Shown: one piece after another, positions 34,205-46,745 of the stretch | Layout: every line of letters begins with the position of its first letter | How positions within the stretch are numbered: position 1 is the first letter of the stretch | Assembly (NCBI GenBank): GCA_905160935.1 | Contig: CAJHZI010000435.1 | Span: 205,001 to 269,000 of the forward strand | Source of the DNA: Enchytraeus crypticus | Lineage: Eukaryota; Annelida; Clitellata; Enchytraeida; Enchytraeidae | Direction of reading: 5' to 3' | DNA length: 64,000 nt | Notes under the pieces: model-generated | Database searches by the model: none | Seen by the model: only the letters and a program-made list of their open reading frames with translations | What the model was told of the DNA's origin: nothing | Position numbers and translations under genes: made by a program

Positions 34205-34307
34205 CTGAAAAGAAAGAGAGAGAGAGAGAGGGAGAGAGACAGAGGAGAGGAGAGGAGAAAAGAGAGAGAAGAGAGAGAGAGAGAGAGAAGAGAAATAGAG
34301 AGAAGGT
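34205..34307. repeat. GA microsatellite
   Basis: Imperfect GA with AGGAG steps. Confidence 0.9.
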
Positions 34308-34374
34308 CTTAAGAGTCTTCATGTACAACAAATACGAAATGCAAGCGCAAGAATCATAGTTGCCGCTGAGCTCT

Positions 34375-34525
34375 TCTCACTAATCTAAACACAGGCCCCT
34401 GGCTATCAACCCGGCCACTGAGCTCAAGGTGTCGGCTTCGATCCCTGGTGCTGCCACCACTGTCAGGCTTCGAAAGTGAATCAGACAAAAATAAACACAA
34501 CCCGACACCGACTCGGTGGGGAGGT
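34375..34525 (+). mobile_element. Possible tRNA-derived SINE
   Basis: A good B box GGCTTCGATCC lies at 34434-34444 followed by CTGGTGCTGCCACCACTGTC. The upstream A box is not clear. No second copy is seen in the window. Confidence 0.4.
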
Positions 34526-34824
34526 TTTAATGGTAGTGATTGGATCAAAGTTCTATCAGATTAAAACAATCAGGCATTGACTCGTGATGGAGCTATCTTG
34601 CTTATAATGCAGGTCTGTTGTTACAGGCTTAAAGCTTAATAACACTGACTTTACTTGGCGGTGTTGGATAAATAAACATTTATGTAAATTAATTCAAATC
34701 CCAGCTGGGCAAATTTCTACACCATCATGGTTGTGTTAAGAAAAAGTATTTAAACGTTGTATTTGAGTCATTCTATTTGATTTAGACTGACTGTGATTTC
34801 AGTAACGAAGCGACAACGCAAGAA

Positions 34825-34910
34825 AGTGTGAGAGAGAGACAGAGAGATAGAGAGATAGAAAGGTAGAGAGAGAGCGAGCGAGAGAGAGAGAGAGAGAGAG
34901 GAAGGCAGAC

Positions 34911-34943
<33 letters not shown>

Positions 34944-35045
34944 CAGAGAAGTGAGCGAGCGAGACTTAGATAAGTAGACAGATAGATAGAGAGAGAGGGT
35001 GGAGTCTGTGGAGAGGGAGAGGGAGAGATGGAGGGAGTGAGAGAT
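34825..35045. repeat. GA/GACA/GATA microsatellite
   Basis: Compound purine tract with GCGAGCGAG and GACAGACAG parts. Confidence 0.92.
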
Positions 35046-35174
35046 TAATGCATCTAACCAGATCTTGAAATATTAAACTATTAGTTTTTTACATACTTCA
35101 CATCACACCCGCATTGTATAATAACACACCCATGTGCTCAACATATGCCATCACATCATACAAGTGTTGTCTGT

Positions 35175-35380
35175 GAATTTAGGCCATGCTACCACTCTTC
35201 TGAAAGTTCCTTCGTCCATGTTACCATTCTCTTGAAAATTCCACTATGCATGTTACCAGCTTCTTTAAAAATATCTTGTCCATGTTACCACTCTATTTAA
35301 AATTCTCTTGTCCAGGCTACCACTGACTTGAAATTTCTTTTGTCCATGTTGCCACTGTCTTGAAATTTCTCTTGAAGATT
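35175..35380. repeat. ~40-bp degenerate repeat
   Basis: CCATGTTACCACTCTCTTGA, AAATTTCTCTTGT variants occur about five times. Confidence 0.75.
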
Positions 35381-35982
35381 TGAATGAAGATACGTCAAAA
35401 ACTTTCTGCCGCCCTGATGTTGGGAAATAAGAATAGTTTATTTTTAACTTGTGTTTTCTAAGAGGCGACTAATTCAGACAATGAGGAAGGCAACGTCCAC
35501 ATTTATGACGCCTAAAACTAGACTTCAGGTCAGTCAGCTATAAATTAAATTATATACTGAGTATAGAAATGAAAGTGAAGATATGAGAAATATATAGATA
35601 CATAGAAAAATAGTAAAAATGCAATGCTATAAATAAATTAAAGTTTAAATATAATATAAGAAGAATAAAGTAGCAAATTACAATACCACAAATATTAAAT
35701 ACTAAATACATTAAGTACTAAATACATTAAATAGTAAAGGACAGGCAAAATACAAGAGTATTTATTTGAAATACAAGTAGTAAACTAAAATTTGAAAAAT
35801 TCAATAGAACCACAATAGGAGAATAAGAGTAGTAATTGAGCAATTGAACAAGAATTAAAGTAAAGCAAAGAGTACTCATCACTGTTGTTGTTGTCGTTGC
35901 TTACTGCATTTTTGTGATCGGTAATAATTAATGCGCAGGACTATCATGAATGTGCCCTGCATGGCAGGCAAAGATCACGAGA

Positions 35983-36342
35983 TAAGAATAGAGAGAGAGA
36001 GAGAGAGAGAAAGAGAAAGAGAGAGAGAGAGAAAGAGAGAGAGAGGGAGAGAAAGAGAGTATCAGAGGAAAGAGAAAGAGAAAAGAATAATGAAAGAGAG
36101 AGTGTACGACAAGTAGTGAAAGAGAGAAAACTAGAAAGAAAGATTGAGAAAGACAGAGAGAGAGAGCGAGAGAGAGAGAGAAACTGAGAAAGAGAGAGAG
36201 AGAGAGAGACGGGAAGTGAGAAGAAGAACAGAGAGTGAAAGAGGGAAGAAGAGAGAATGAGAGGTAGAGAGAGAGAGAGAAAGAAAGTGAAAGACGAAAG
36301 ACAAAAGAGAAGAGAAAGAGTGGGAGAGAAGAGGAAATGAAA
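35983..36342. repeat. GA-rich purine region
   Basis: About 360 bp of imperfect GAGA/GAAA. Open frames rich in Arg-Glu are the repeat. Confidence 0.92.
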
Positions 36343-37164
36343 TTCCTCAGTAGCAGTAAATCATATTCATGGACAGGAAAGAGCTGAGAATCGCTGCTTT
36401 AGTCTGTCATCAATCGAAAGATATTAACAATTGAATCTTTTCAATAAATAACTGTCCGCTCATTCATCATATTCTTCTCATTTTTCTCAGACTAACATAT
36501 CGTGAAAATTTTCTTTAGCTACAACAGCAAGACATTAATTAAACTAAACACCTGTTTTCAGAGCTAAATTACATTTTAAGAAGTGTGCGCAATAGGTTGC
36601 GTCTGTCTTGAATCTGTCATTTATATTGTAACAATACAACAGATAGCATAAACAGTATAACTGATACAGGCAGACATCTAACATAAAACTATAATATTAA
36701 ATATAAAAATAAGATAATAAATAAAAATCAATTGACGGCTTGAGGCAACTTAAACTACTTAAACTCATATAGCATCATTAAACAGTAGCAGAAAGCAATT
36801 TAAACAAATTAAAAGTTAGCTTAGTAGAAAATCGAAATTAAAGTTAATCGAATCTAGCATCATAAATTATAATAAGGGTTATAAAGTTTTTGTTACTTCT
36901 ACTGCGAAAAGTAGGAAATGAAAAATTTCTACAGATAACGTTTCTTCCAGTTGGACATGAGTGATAGGTACATGGATTCAGAAGTGAGGCAAGTAGATGG
37001 TCACTACATATAGTTTTATAGTTTTAGTTATAGTTTTTCGACTCTCACTACATATAGTTTTAAAAAGTTTATTATCAGCTGAAGCACACAAATCCTCAAA
37101 ACTGGATGTAGCGTCCCATTTTATCACTTCTGCAGTGGTAAGACTCCACCAAAATTGTGATGCA

Positions 37165-37185
37165 GAGAGGTAGAGAGGGAGATAG

Positions 37186-37244
<59 letters not shown>

Positions 37245-37268
37245 AAGAGAGAGAGAGAGAGACGCTTG
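37165..37268. repeat. GATA then GA microsatellite
   Basis: (GATA)n passes into (GA)n. Confidence 0.95.
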
Positions 37269-37794
37269 AAATACTCTCTGAAGGAGTTCATTGGATGGTC
37301 ATTTTGAGTGTAAACTGTACAATGCAAAAATATTGTTGGAGCTTGAGATTGTTTCTTTTTAATTTGAAATAGTTTCAAATCAAATGAGTATATACTGCCT
37401 AAGATAACTAGGGTGGTTAAAACTTAGTAAGTCAAAATGGAATATTTTGATGATAATTAAACTTGAAAAAATGGAATGTAAATTGTTCTATGACCCTCCT
37501 TTACTTGTAGCTGATTGTACTTCTGTTGTTGATCGTTTCAAATTTGATATTAAACATATTTCTCTCTCTCTCTCTCTTTTGCAAAGTTAAAAAGTCAACA
37601 AAGCTTTGTACAATTAAACACTAAAGCCAAAACTGGATTTTACAGGTCAAAATATGCTCAAAATTGGTTTTTAGAGGTCAAAATGTGATCAAAATTATCC
37701 ATTGCAAAGCAAAATGCAGTTAAATTTACCAAAATCTGTGAAAAGCATCAGAGAGAACAAAAATTATCGCTGTTGTCGATTTTTTACTTTCATT

Positions 37795-37978
37795 GAAATT
37801 TGTTAGTGCAATGCATGTTAGCGCCAATGTTAGTGCCAAGCATGTTAGTGTCATGCATGTTAGTGCCAATGTTAATGCCAAGCATGTTAGTGTCATGCAT
37901 GTTAGTGCCAATGTTAATGCCAAGCATGTTAGTGTCATGCATGTTAGTGCCAATGTTAGTGCCAAACATATCCTGCAA
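37795..37978. repeat. 42-bp minisatellite
   Basis: CATGTTAGTGTCATGCATGT plus TAGTGCCAATGTTAATGCCA AG, four copies. As 42 is a multiple of 3, several frames on both strands stay open; this is not coding evidence. Confidence 0.9.
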
Positions 37979-38624
37979 AAGTTTACGGGTGGATGATGAC
38001 GAAAATTAAAGAAATAAAATAAATGTATTTTGCAGATCAATGCACCTCTTGACCTATGACCTACATTCTCTCAGTGCACTAGCGTCAATCACTTGTCTAT
38101 TAGATCAATCAGGTTTATATAGGATGTCGTGCCTGAGAACCCGCATACAGACAATATATACTGTTATACAAGTCATACACGGGTTCATAGCACAAATGTA
38201 TACAGAAAGTTTCCTTAGAATAGCTAAACACTCTACCACAGCTGACCCTGTCAGAGGTAGTCCTGTCGATGACCTCCTACTTATCATCCAATATAAGCTA
38301 CTATTAAACTATTCTATGTAAACAATTACTATTACAACATAACATAAGTATGTTACTGTTAAACAAATCTATGTAAACACTTATTATAACATAATATAAA
38401 TAGGTTGCTGCTAAATAAGTGTATTTAAACCATTGTACCACCAAGCTGCACTGGTTTAGTCTCAGATAAGATAAGGTTGAAAGCATAGTCTACAATTGAC
38501 CCGCACGGATTGAACAGAATGCAGCAGACTCAACGAAAATATTCTGGATCAAATGAAGTTGGATATATGGTACTCTGTTGCATTGAACTATTCCGAATAA
38601 TTAGATAAATCGAACAGGATTGGA

Positions 38625-38952
38625 TAGAAAGGTATTACTTGGAGTAGTACTAGATAGAGTTGTACAAGGTAGAGGAGCTGTACTACATAGAATTGTACTA
38701 CATAGAGTTGTACTAGATAGAGTTGTACTAGGTAGAGTTGTACTAGGTAGAGTTGTACTAGGTAGAGCTGTACTAGGTAGAGTTGTACTAGGTAGAGTTG
38801 TACTAGGTAGAGTTGTACTAGATAGAGCTGTACTAGGTAGAGTTGTACTAGGTAGAGTTGTACTAGGTAGAGTTGTACTAGGTAGAGCTGTACTAGGTAA
38901 AGTTGTACTAGGGAGAGTTGTACTAAGTAAAGGTTGTACTAGAGTTGTATTT
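38625..38952. repeat. 15-bp minisatellite, about 20 copies
   Basis: GTTGTACTAGGTAGA with GCTGTACTAG and CATAGA variants. An open frame (repeated VVLGR) arises because 15 is a multiple of 3. Confidence 0.92.
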
Positions 38953-39049
38953 CATTTGCGAATAATATGAGCAGAATTGCAAACGTAGAACAACCATTGT
39001 AAGCAGAAAAGACTCTTAACCGATGCGAACCATGACTTAAACCAATAAC

Positions 39050-39108
39050 TTACATAACATTACATTACACTACATTACATTACATTACATTGCATTGCAT
39101 TACATTAA
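39050..39108. repeat. (CATTA)n tract
   Basis: ACATTACATTACATTACATT. Confidence 0.9.
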
Positions 39109-39467
39109 TCAACCCTACGACGTGAATGAGTTACGAAAGCTCTGATTTACATGTAAATTCATTTAAATCATTACGAGGTGTTGCCAAACGTGAATCAACC
39201 CAAAGTAGACTCCGCTTCTTAATCTATACTCCACATGAAAAATGCATAACTAACCTATAAAGCGATTCTTAAAATAAAATAAAATTTTTAATCAAACTTG
39301 TATTTTGCAGTATTACCACCATCATACGTTCGAATAGTTTAAAAATGCAGTTTGAAAGGAGTATAAGTTTTATGTAGATCTCCCGGGTTCTTCCACACAA
39401 GAAAACATCGTTCACGTGACATGTCGTCCAGCGAAGCGAAGAATTAGGTTGTCATGGCGACAAGATT

Positions 39468-39558
39468 GAGTGGTACAAGACGAGGATCATACGCTCGTGT
39501 TAATGCACAGCTCTAGGAACAAGACGAGGATCGTAGGCTCGTGTTAATGCACAGCTCT
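39468..39558. repeat. Two direct copies of 45 bp
   Basis: ACAAGACGAGGATCATACGC, TCGTGTTAATGCACAGCTCT AGG is repeated once with three or so changes. Confidence 0.85.
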
Positions 39559-40187
39559 AGGGAACGTCTCTAGCTGATGCTTTGCTATTACACCCTGTTC
39601 TATATACATGTAGGGCCTACACTGTGCCACAAATGTACAGAAGACACTGCACAAGCACTAGAGTACCCATGTGTGCTGTAATTATGTGAATCTAGAGACG
39701 TTAGCTGTAGAATTACTATTAGTATACTCTCCACGGGTAACCATAAATCTCGTTTCCTCAATATGCACAACAATTTCTAAAGTACAAATGTTACAATAAT
39801 ATTATATTTGACTAGGTTTCTCACGGCAAAATTCAGCGCTAATTGTGCAGACTTCAAATAGTAGGCTCAACTATTCTTTCAAAAGTAGAAACCGCCTTTA
39901 AACAGGCTTCAGAAATTTTACGCCTTATTTGTAACACTTTAGAAAATAATTTAATATTAATGTATAGCAGAAAAAAACCACAATCTCGGGGCTTAATCCA
40001 ATATATTAAAGTTAAAATTATAATTAGCTACGAATTGTGTACAATGCGCATGAGCCCACACAATGTATACATACTGATATTCTACTAAGATACATTAAAT
40101 TGCCACTTTGTTTCTAATAATCTACAGTAATTTTCCATGTCACGGATTTCTCTTCCACCTTAAATCCATCAATGCAATCACTCGTCA

Positions 40188-40462
40188 TCCAGCTCGTCCA
40201 TAGCAACCCGTCCATAGGAACCTGTCCTTAGCCACCCATCCAGTGGAACTCGTCCATAGCAACCCTGTCCATAGCAATTCCTCCATAGCAACCCGTCCTT
40301 AGCAACCCGTCCATAGCAACCCGTCCATAGCAGCTCGTCCATAGCAACCGACCCAATGCAACCCGTCCGTAGCAACCCGTCCATAGCAACCCGTCCGCAG
40401 TAACCCGTCCATAGCAATTCGTTCATAGCAACCCGTTCATACCAACCGGCCCAAAGCAATGG
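40188..40462. repeat. 14-bp minisatellite
   Basis: AGCAACCCGTCCAT repeated about 19 times with small length changes. Confidence 0.92.
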
Positions 40463-41871
40463 TCCTTATTATTTCTATCATTGGCGACCCGTTAGTGAAT
40501 CTCTCGTTAGAAAGAAAAGAGTAAAATTACTGTCAGTCGCGACAGGAATGACTTAAATGTTTGCGCTGATGTCCATAATACAGTGAAATAAGAAACGTTT
40601 GGCAAATATATCGTTCAAGATATATATGATGAATTTTAACTCAGAAATTGCGAGAAATAGAAAATGACACTTCTCATATAAAACATCAAGTATTACAGTA
40701 TAATAGTTATATATTCAAACCATCAGGTGTTCTAGGTACCTAATGCATTATTAAAATTATGCTGTTAAAATGCCGTATTCGCTTAATTTATTCTACAATA
40801 AAACTACAAAACGTATGGATAGTGAAGATTTAAAAACGCTGACATTGCTACAATTTACGCCTGGAACTTTGTTTAATTAATCATAGAGAGCAATCTCAGA
40901 GTCAGAGCACATCGCCATGGTTTTTATATAGCAGTAGGGCTTTTTAGATTAAACTCGAATAAAAGACCAAAAATCAACTGATTATGTGCGAGAATTTGAG
41001 AATAGCAAAATGGAACTGCTCATATTTGTAGAGGATTATACTGAGAATTTGAGAGGGGTACCTATCGATCCAAATAGCCTCAGAATCAATGTTACGTAAA
41101 ATCATGTTAAAAGTGATTTTAATCTAAATCAAAATTATAGAAAATGACAATAAAAAGAAAATCATTTTTCCTTAGCTATTAAAAATTATTTTAAAATTAA
41201 AATCATTGAGACAATTTTAAATTACAAAAAGCACAAGATAAAAACTATCAAATGAAATTCATGAGATCTCTGCAGTAAACAGCCATTCAATAGAGATACC
41301 AATCAAACAACGTCCCCTTCATTTTCATACGATACTGATACTCGCTGATGGCAACAATATATAATTTATAAAATATGACTAACGAAACTTATGACCATAA
41401 GAAAGGACTGGGATTAATTAGCAACTAATAAATCAAATAGCATAAAAGTTATTAATCGAATTTAACAGTGAAATTAAAGTAGAGATATCATTGAAGAGTT
41501 TTTAGAATTCGTGAGAGACAACTTAAACAAGTACAATTGTCACTTAAAAATAACTATCTAAAACAGAGCGACAAGACTCTTCCAAAATAAACTTGAAATT
41601 AACAAACGCATTCAAATTAACCAGAAAGCTACACATGAATTTCAAACATAAGCCGTTGAAATTTATTCAAGAATTTATTTGACGTCACTAATGTCAGTTT
41701 CTGATAGATATCGTCTGCAATTTGTTGCGCCGTGGTGGTCTCAATCAAGCCAGTTATACTGAAGAGGTGTTCTATTGTCTACTGGTGCTGAGCAAGGAAT
41801 CGCCCTGTTGTATCTGACAGTAAGTTGCTCAACAAAACCTTTAAGCCTCACATGAACCTAATGTTTTGATT

Positions 41872-42515
41872 CTAAAACTTTGCTCAACGAATTGATAGTA
41901 CTCCAAAAACGAGCAATTAGAATAATTCAACATGCAGAATTTCGTAGTCATACGAACAATATATTTAAAGAACTTAAAATTTTAAAGTTAAGTGATATTC
42001 CTAAATATTACTGTTGCGTATTTCTGTATAAACTTATCCCTAATGATATGCCTTTATGTTACAACTATTCGTTGCTATTAAATAATGTTGTAAATTCTGT
42101 TTATAAATTTCGACAAGTTTCGGAATATACTATACCATCGTTCAGAACCTTCTGTCGCGAAAAGTATATCGCTGTACAAGGCCCTAGATACTGGCTATCC
42201 CTTCCACCTAATTTATGATCATCTCTTTCCGTTAACTGTTTCAATATTAATCTTCGTCAGTACTTATTAAATAGTTATTAATGATGCTGATCTTAAATGT
42301 ATAATTATGCCTACCTAATATCATTAATTTTCTTTATTTTGAATTTCTTTATTTCAATTCTTTAATTTCTACTTTATATTTTCGTTTTAAGTTCGCCATG
42401 GTTCACATGGTATTTAATTGTGCTCACTTATTGCATTTACTTGTTTGTTTGCATTGCTTGTGAACTGTACAGGGTTGAATGACCCTTTTTGGTGATCTAA
42501 ATAAATAAATAATTA
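41872..42515 (+). mobile_element. LINE 3' end (CR1/Jockey-like)
   Basis: The frame reads LNELIVLQKRAIRIIQHAEF, SHTNNIFKELKILKLSDI, CCVFLYKLIPNDMP, then QGPRYWLSLPPNL and an in-frame TGA at about 42218. It continues past the stop as SLSVNCFNINLRQYLLNSY. The LQKRAIRII-A-SHTN-IFKELKILKL pattern is a common signature of LINE ORF2 C termini. The element ends near 42515 in AAATAAATAAATAATTAATA, a normal A-rich tail. Its 5' part is missing. Confidence 0.82.
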
Positions 42516-42911
42516 ATAAATGTTCCATAGCATGAAAATTTCAAAGTTAAAAATTTTGTTTCTAAATGAATTTGAATATAATTTTGGTTTTGGTAATTAC
42601 ACAATTTTCATTTTGAAATCCAAAACAGAAATACTCTCGTGAAATGATTTAAAAATCAAAACCATGATTTTGATTTTGTGACTTTAAAACAAACGATTTG
42701 AAATCAAACACTGCTTAAAAACCCGTTAATTTGTAGAGCGTCATTTTAAATATGAAAACCAAAAATATTTGAGATAAGATTAATATGTTGGATGCTCAAT
42801 AACGAGCGAGATGGTAGAATTTAGTAATGATTCTGTGCATTGAATCATTGAATCTGCAGCTGTGTTTTATACTTGACTAGCACAGCATAAATAATCAAAG
42901 AAATTGAGAGT

Positions 42912-43055
42912 TTAATAATAAATAAATATGATATATGAAATATGATAATAAATATGATATATGAAATATGATAATAAATATGATATATGAAATATGATAA
43001 TAAATATGATACATGAAATATGATAATAAATATGATATAAAAATATGAAATAAAT
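42912..43055. repeat. 26-bp AT-rich minisatellite
   Basis: AAATATGATAATAAATATGA plus TATATG, five copies. Confidence 0.92.
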
Positions 43056-43104
43056 AACAAATACATATGATAAAATAAACAAATAAAACTGAATTTAAAA
43101 ATAA

Positions 43105-43185
43105 AAACATCTTCATCATCATCTTCCTCCCTTAAATCCCTGTTTAAATAGGGTCGGGATACGAATAGACCTTCTCCAGTACCAT
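43105..43185 (+). repeat. Dispersed repeat with ATC-rich end, good copy
   Basis: CATCTTCATCATCATCTTCC, TCCCTTAAATCCCTGTTTAA, ATAGGGTCGGGATACGAATA, GACCTTCTCC. Best reference copy of the family in this window. Confidence 0.7.
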
Positions 43186-43579
43186 AAAAATCACAAACAA
43201 TTAAAGGTAATAACACTTCATAAAAATTAACGAAAGTGTTTAGCAGACATATAAAATTGAACTGATATACTGTATATGGCAGCATACAAGAGAATATAAG
43301 AGCAAAAGAAGAGAATCATAATATTATAATCTCTATACACAGAGTATTATAATACAACAAGATGCCGCTAGAGGTCAGGGGTTAACTAACAGCTTGCACT
43401 TAGGTGGGCGGGGCATCCCACGTGGTCACGTGTCATGTCTAGGGTCAACACACTGAAACTCTCAATCCAATATACCGGTCCAGCTGCGATCATAGTGATC
43501 TCTTAGACAACCATCCGGGGTATCCGTGATCCTGTGGACCCGATGTCATGAATATTCATGAGGAATCCGGCGAGTGGAG

Positions 43580-43600
43580 TGGAGGGGGGGGGGGGGTAGG
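43580..43600. repeat. G mononucleotide run
   Basis: About 14 consecutive G after GTGGAGTGGA. Confidence 0.95.
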
Positions 43601-43697
43601 CTCTGCTGGAGACGTTTAGCGAGAGAGAATAGAACTGGAGCAGATGTGTGAAGTTGATGAAAAGGGAATAATAAAGAGATGAAGTGAATAGACTGAG

Positions 43698-43740
43698 ATT
43701 AAAGAGAGAGAGAGAGAAAGAGAGGATAAAGACAGACAGA

Positions 43741-43787
<47 letters not shown>

Positions 43788-43855
43788 CGAGAATGAGAGA
43801 CAGAGACAGAGAAAGAGAGTGAGAGACAGAAAGTGAGAGAGAGGGAGAGAAATAA
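43698..43855. repeat. GA microsatellite
   Basis: GA and GACAGA tracts. Confidence 0.95.
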
Positions 43856-43857
43856 TA

Positions 43858-44036
43858 GTTATAATGGTTAAGAATGATTGTGGCTATAATGATTACGGTT
43901 TTATTAATGATTTCTATGAGTAATCTTTTTGTTCGTAATACAGTTATATGATATACTGATTGTGTTTATAGTGGTTAGAATGATTATGCTTATAATCGCC
44001 ATAGCGATTATCATGGTTATAATGATAATGGTTAGG
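43858..44036. repeat. Degenerate ATAATGGTTA/GATTAT repeat
   Basis: TATAATGGTTAGAATGATTA-like units (TTATAATGGTTAAGAATGAT, TATAGTGGTTAGAATGATTA) recur with period near 18-24 bp. Confidence 0.65.
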
Positions 44037-44048
44037 CAACAGAACTCA

Positions 44049-44769
44049 CAGGGTCGGATCCAGGAATTTTTTAAGGGGGGCCCGACATTTTTTTGAGAGT
44101 GTACATATTTTTTGCTTACGCCGAGCCTTCTTCTGGACATGTTACGCAACTAGAATAATGTTGTGGGGGAGGGCTAGAAATATTTTCATGACTGAGCTCG
44201 GCTCATAGAGTGAGAGTAATTACCTTATCTTACCCCACACCCACTCATCCCACTCATACCCGTACTAAAGTGAGAGGAAAACCTAATAACCTACATTTCT
44301 TGGAAAAAGTAGGTTACTTTTTCACCTCTGAAGTAACACAGCGGATCTGAACGAATTGCAAAAGTGACCTAATTTTGGCGTTAGACGGGACTTAGGCCCA
44401 GCCATAGCTGTTTGCACCATTTCTCCTTGACAGAGTTCACGTGTTTTACTTACACCCTTTTTTCCTCTTATACAGTGGTTAAAGTGAAAATTTAAAGCTA
44501 GTGAAATCATCAACATTTTTTGGGCCCCTTTCCATTATACAGGGCTCATAGGATGCCAAATATGAGCCCCTAGTGGGCCCCATATTTGATAAATATTGAG
44601 CTAGTGGAACTAAGTTCTCTCTGGTACCCCCCCCCCCTCCATTCACTGCCCTTACAAACATATTGACACAGAAATTGCCATAGAAACAATGAAAATATAG
44701 TTTTACAATTTTTATCGCCGGGCCTAAGGAGGGGGCCCGTCCCCTGGGCCCCCTCTGTATCCGCCACTG
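44049..44769. mobile_element. hAT-like non-autonomous DNA transposon
   Basis: The left end CAGGGTCGGATCCAGG then AATTTTTTAAGGGGGGCCC is mirrored by the right end, whose reverse complement is CAGTGGCGGATACAGAGGGG GCCC. CAGTGGCGGATCCAG is a terminal motif I associate with hAT elements. The 8 bp outside each end are AGAACTCA (44041-44048) and CGAGCTCA (44770-44777), matching at six of eight, as for an old 8-bp target duplication. The 721-bp interior has no transposase. Open frames inside are short. Confidence 0.65.
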
Positions 44770-45481
44770 CGAGCTCATCAAGTCTTAACTATCGCTATTT
44801 ACTGTTAGCAGTTGTATGTACCTCAGGAGATGTCCCTGACATGAGGATGAAGAACCGGACGTTTTATTAACAATACATATCCTGTGAGGTGTGAACCTTT
44901 ACTATACTGCTGATCAGTGAATGATGGATTCAAATTAAATTCCATTTTAACTGGCAATTCTGTCAGAGATTAAAATAAACTCGACTTTTAGTTCAGTCTT
45001 TTCTTATGAGAACTACGGCTAGCAATGCACTGGATCGTTCATTATGTCGCTGAAAGCAGAGTCATGAATGAACGAAGATCTATCGGCACGCGATGAAGCC
45101 ATTCATTAACACAGGCTTTCGTTCCTCGGCATAAAACTAATAAAAGAAAATGACTTGTACAAGTCTTGCGCCAAGCATAATGACCGGAGAAGCTTGTAGC
45201 ACTTGTCAGAATGCACTTGAAATTGATTAATTAACGCCACCAGAGGAATTTACATGAGTATAATGAACTGACTGCTGCTGAATGGATTATTTACTTTCAT
45301 ATAATAACTTGAAATCAATGTACAATAACACAACATCTGCTAGACCAGTTCCAATTCTTTTCATTCGAGTGCTTTAATTCCATATTTAATAATTCTAACT
45401 GCGACATACCTACCGTTTAAAGCAGGATCTGCATGTGCTTTCTTCGACTACTGTTACATTTACTCGACATTTTCCTACTCA

Positions 45482-45800
45482 CATGCTGCTTTTCACGCTC
45501 CATAAAGAGCACACCATCGTTTAAAGAGTTATCCCTTCACAAATGGCTATGCCTTATCCACACCTTAATTTAGCCTATAGATTGGGAATAATATGGCTTC
45601 TGAGGTGGTTTAGCGCTGCCTTCCTCATTTCTATTGTGTATTAACTGCCATTTAATCCTGGGGAAAAATTTCATGGTGAGGTGGGTCCACTTTGCCTTCC
45701 TCAGCTCCTGCCATAGTTGCCTCTTACGTACACGAGGGAAACTTGTTTACGGTTGTCCTATTCTACAGTGATCCCTACCATACCCGGACTCAACACGGGG
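45482..45800 (+). repeat. Dispersed repeat B, copy 2, and following piece
   Basis: CATGCTGCTTTTCACGCTCC, ATAAAGAGCACACCATCG, ATGGCTATGCC, CCTATAGATTGGG match 29738-29855. After it, GAGGTGGTTTAGCGCTGCCT TCCTCA (45600) and GAGGTGGGTCCACTTTGCCT TCCTCA (45678) form an internal pair. Confidence 0.6.
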
Positions 45801-46284
45801 TATTACATTTACGTCAATTAAATTAGTTAATTTTACATATATTTCGATACAAACATTAGTATAAACAGGTTTACTAAGCACAACACTAGACTTGTTTTAC
45901 TATGCAAGTCCTCGTTGTGTGGAGACAACTTTGAACCTTCATTTTGCTGGTTTCGTAAGAGGCATCGAAAGCAGATACTACATCTTACACGTACTAAAAA
46001 TTAAATATAGACTTTATAAGGATTTTAGGATCATTTAGCTTGTGTGACGGTATCCACTATTGTTCGATGGAGTGTACTATAAAAACTTTAATTGGAGTCC
46101 GCAAGTAGGAAAATGTGTCCTAGGCCTGCGATCTGATATCTGTTTGGGTTTAGTTCATTATTTAGAAAATGTATCTCGTTATTTATTCATAAGAACATTG
46201 GCAGCCATTCCTACTCCACTCAACTACTCTAGTACCCTACTCCATTTATCTCCACCAGTAAAACGAACCTGCGACAAAGAGTGA

Positions 46285-46286
46285 CA

Positions 46287-46360
<74 letters not shown>

Positions 46361-46745
46361 GACAGAGACAGAGAGAGAGAGACAGAGAGAGAGAGACAGA
46401 GAGAGAGACAGAGAGAGAGAAAGATAGAAAGAGAGAGAGAGACAGAGAGAGAGAGAGACAGTGAGAGAGACAAAGAGAGAGAGATGAAGTTATATTTAGA
46501 TAATAATACTCAGAGATGGAAAGAGATAGAGACCGAGAGAGACAGAGAGAAATAGACAAAAGAAGATAGAAAGAAAAAAAGAGAAAGAGAGAAGAGAAGA
46601 GAAGAGAAGGAAGAGCGATGTAGAGTGATAAATAGTACTGTGTAATAGTAACTAGAATTTAAGAACAAAAGAGAGAAAGAGAAAAAGAGAGAGAGAGAGG
46701 GAGAGAGAGAGAGAGAGAGAAGAGAGAGTGGAGAGAAAGGGAAGG
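46285..46745. repeat. GA/GACA purine region
   Basis: Long GA tract with eight GACA units at 46327-46360 and further GA runs to 46745. Confidence 0.95.

Larger units (their letters stand above)
25920..43100. other. 5' intron or upstream region, left part
   Basis: No signal-peptide exon with a matching phase-1 donor was recognised. Repeats and elements are listed separately. Stretches over 300 bp with nothing I can name are 26345-27385 (AT-rich), 27605-28265, 28620-28985, 29205-29630 (an unrecognised 84-codon frame at 29284-29538), 30200-30490, 31140-32010, 32375-32935, 34525-34820, 35380-35980, 36345-37160, 37275-37790, 37985-38620, 38955-39460, 39575-40185, 40465-41870 and 42520-42910. Confidence 0.6.

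Noticed and set aside
37726-38040. Four overlapping open frames on both strands
   Set aside because: The 42-bp repeat unit is a multiple of three, so open frames are expected.
38620-38970. 116-codon frame of repeated VVLGR
   Set aside because: A 15-bp minisatellite keeps the frame open automatically; no start context or domain supports it.
44479-44781. 100-codon frame in the DNA transposon
   Set aside because: It includes the terminal repeat and shows no transposase motifs.
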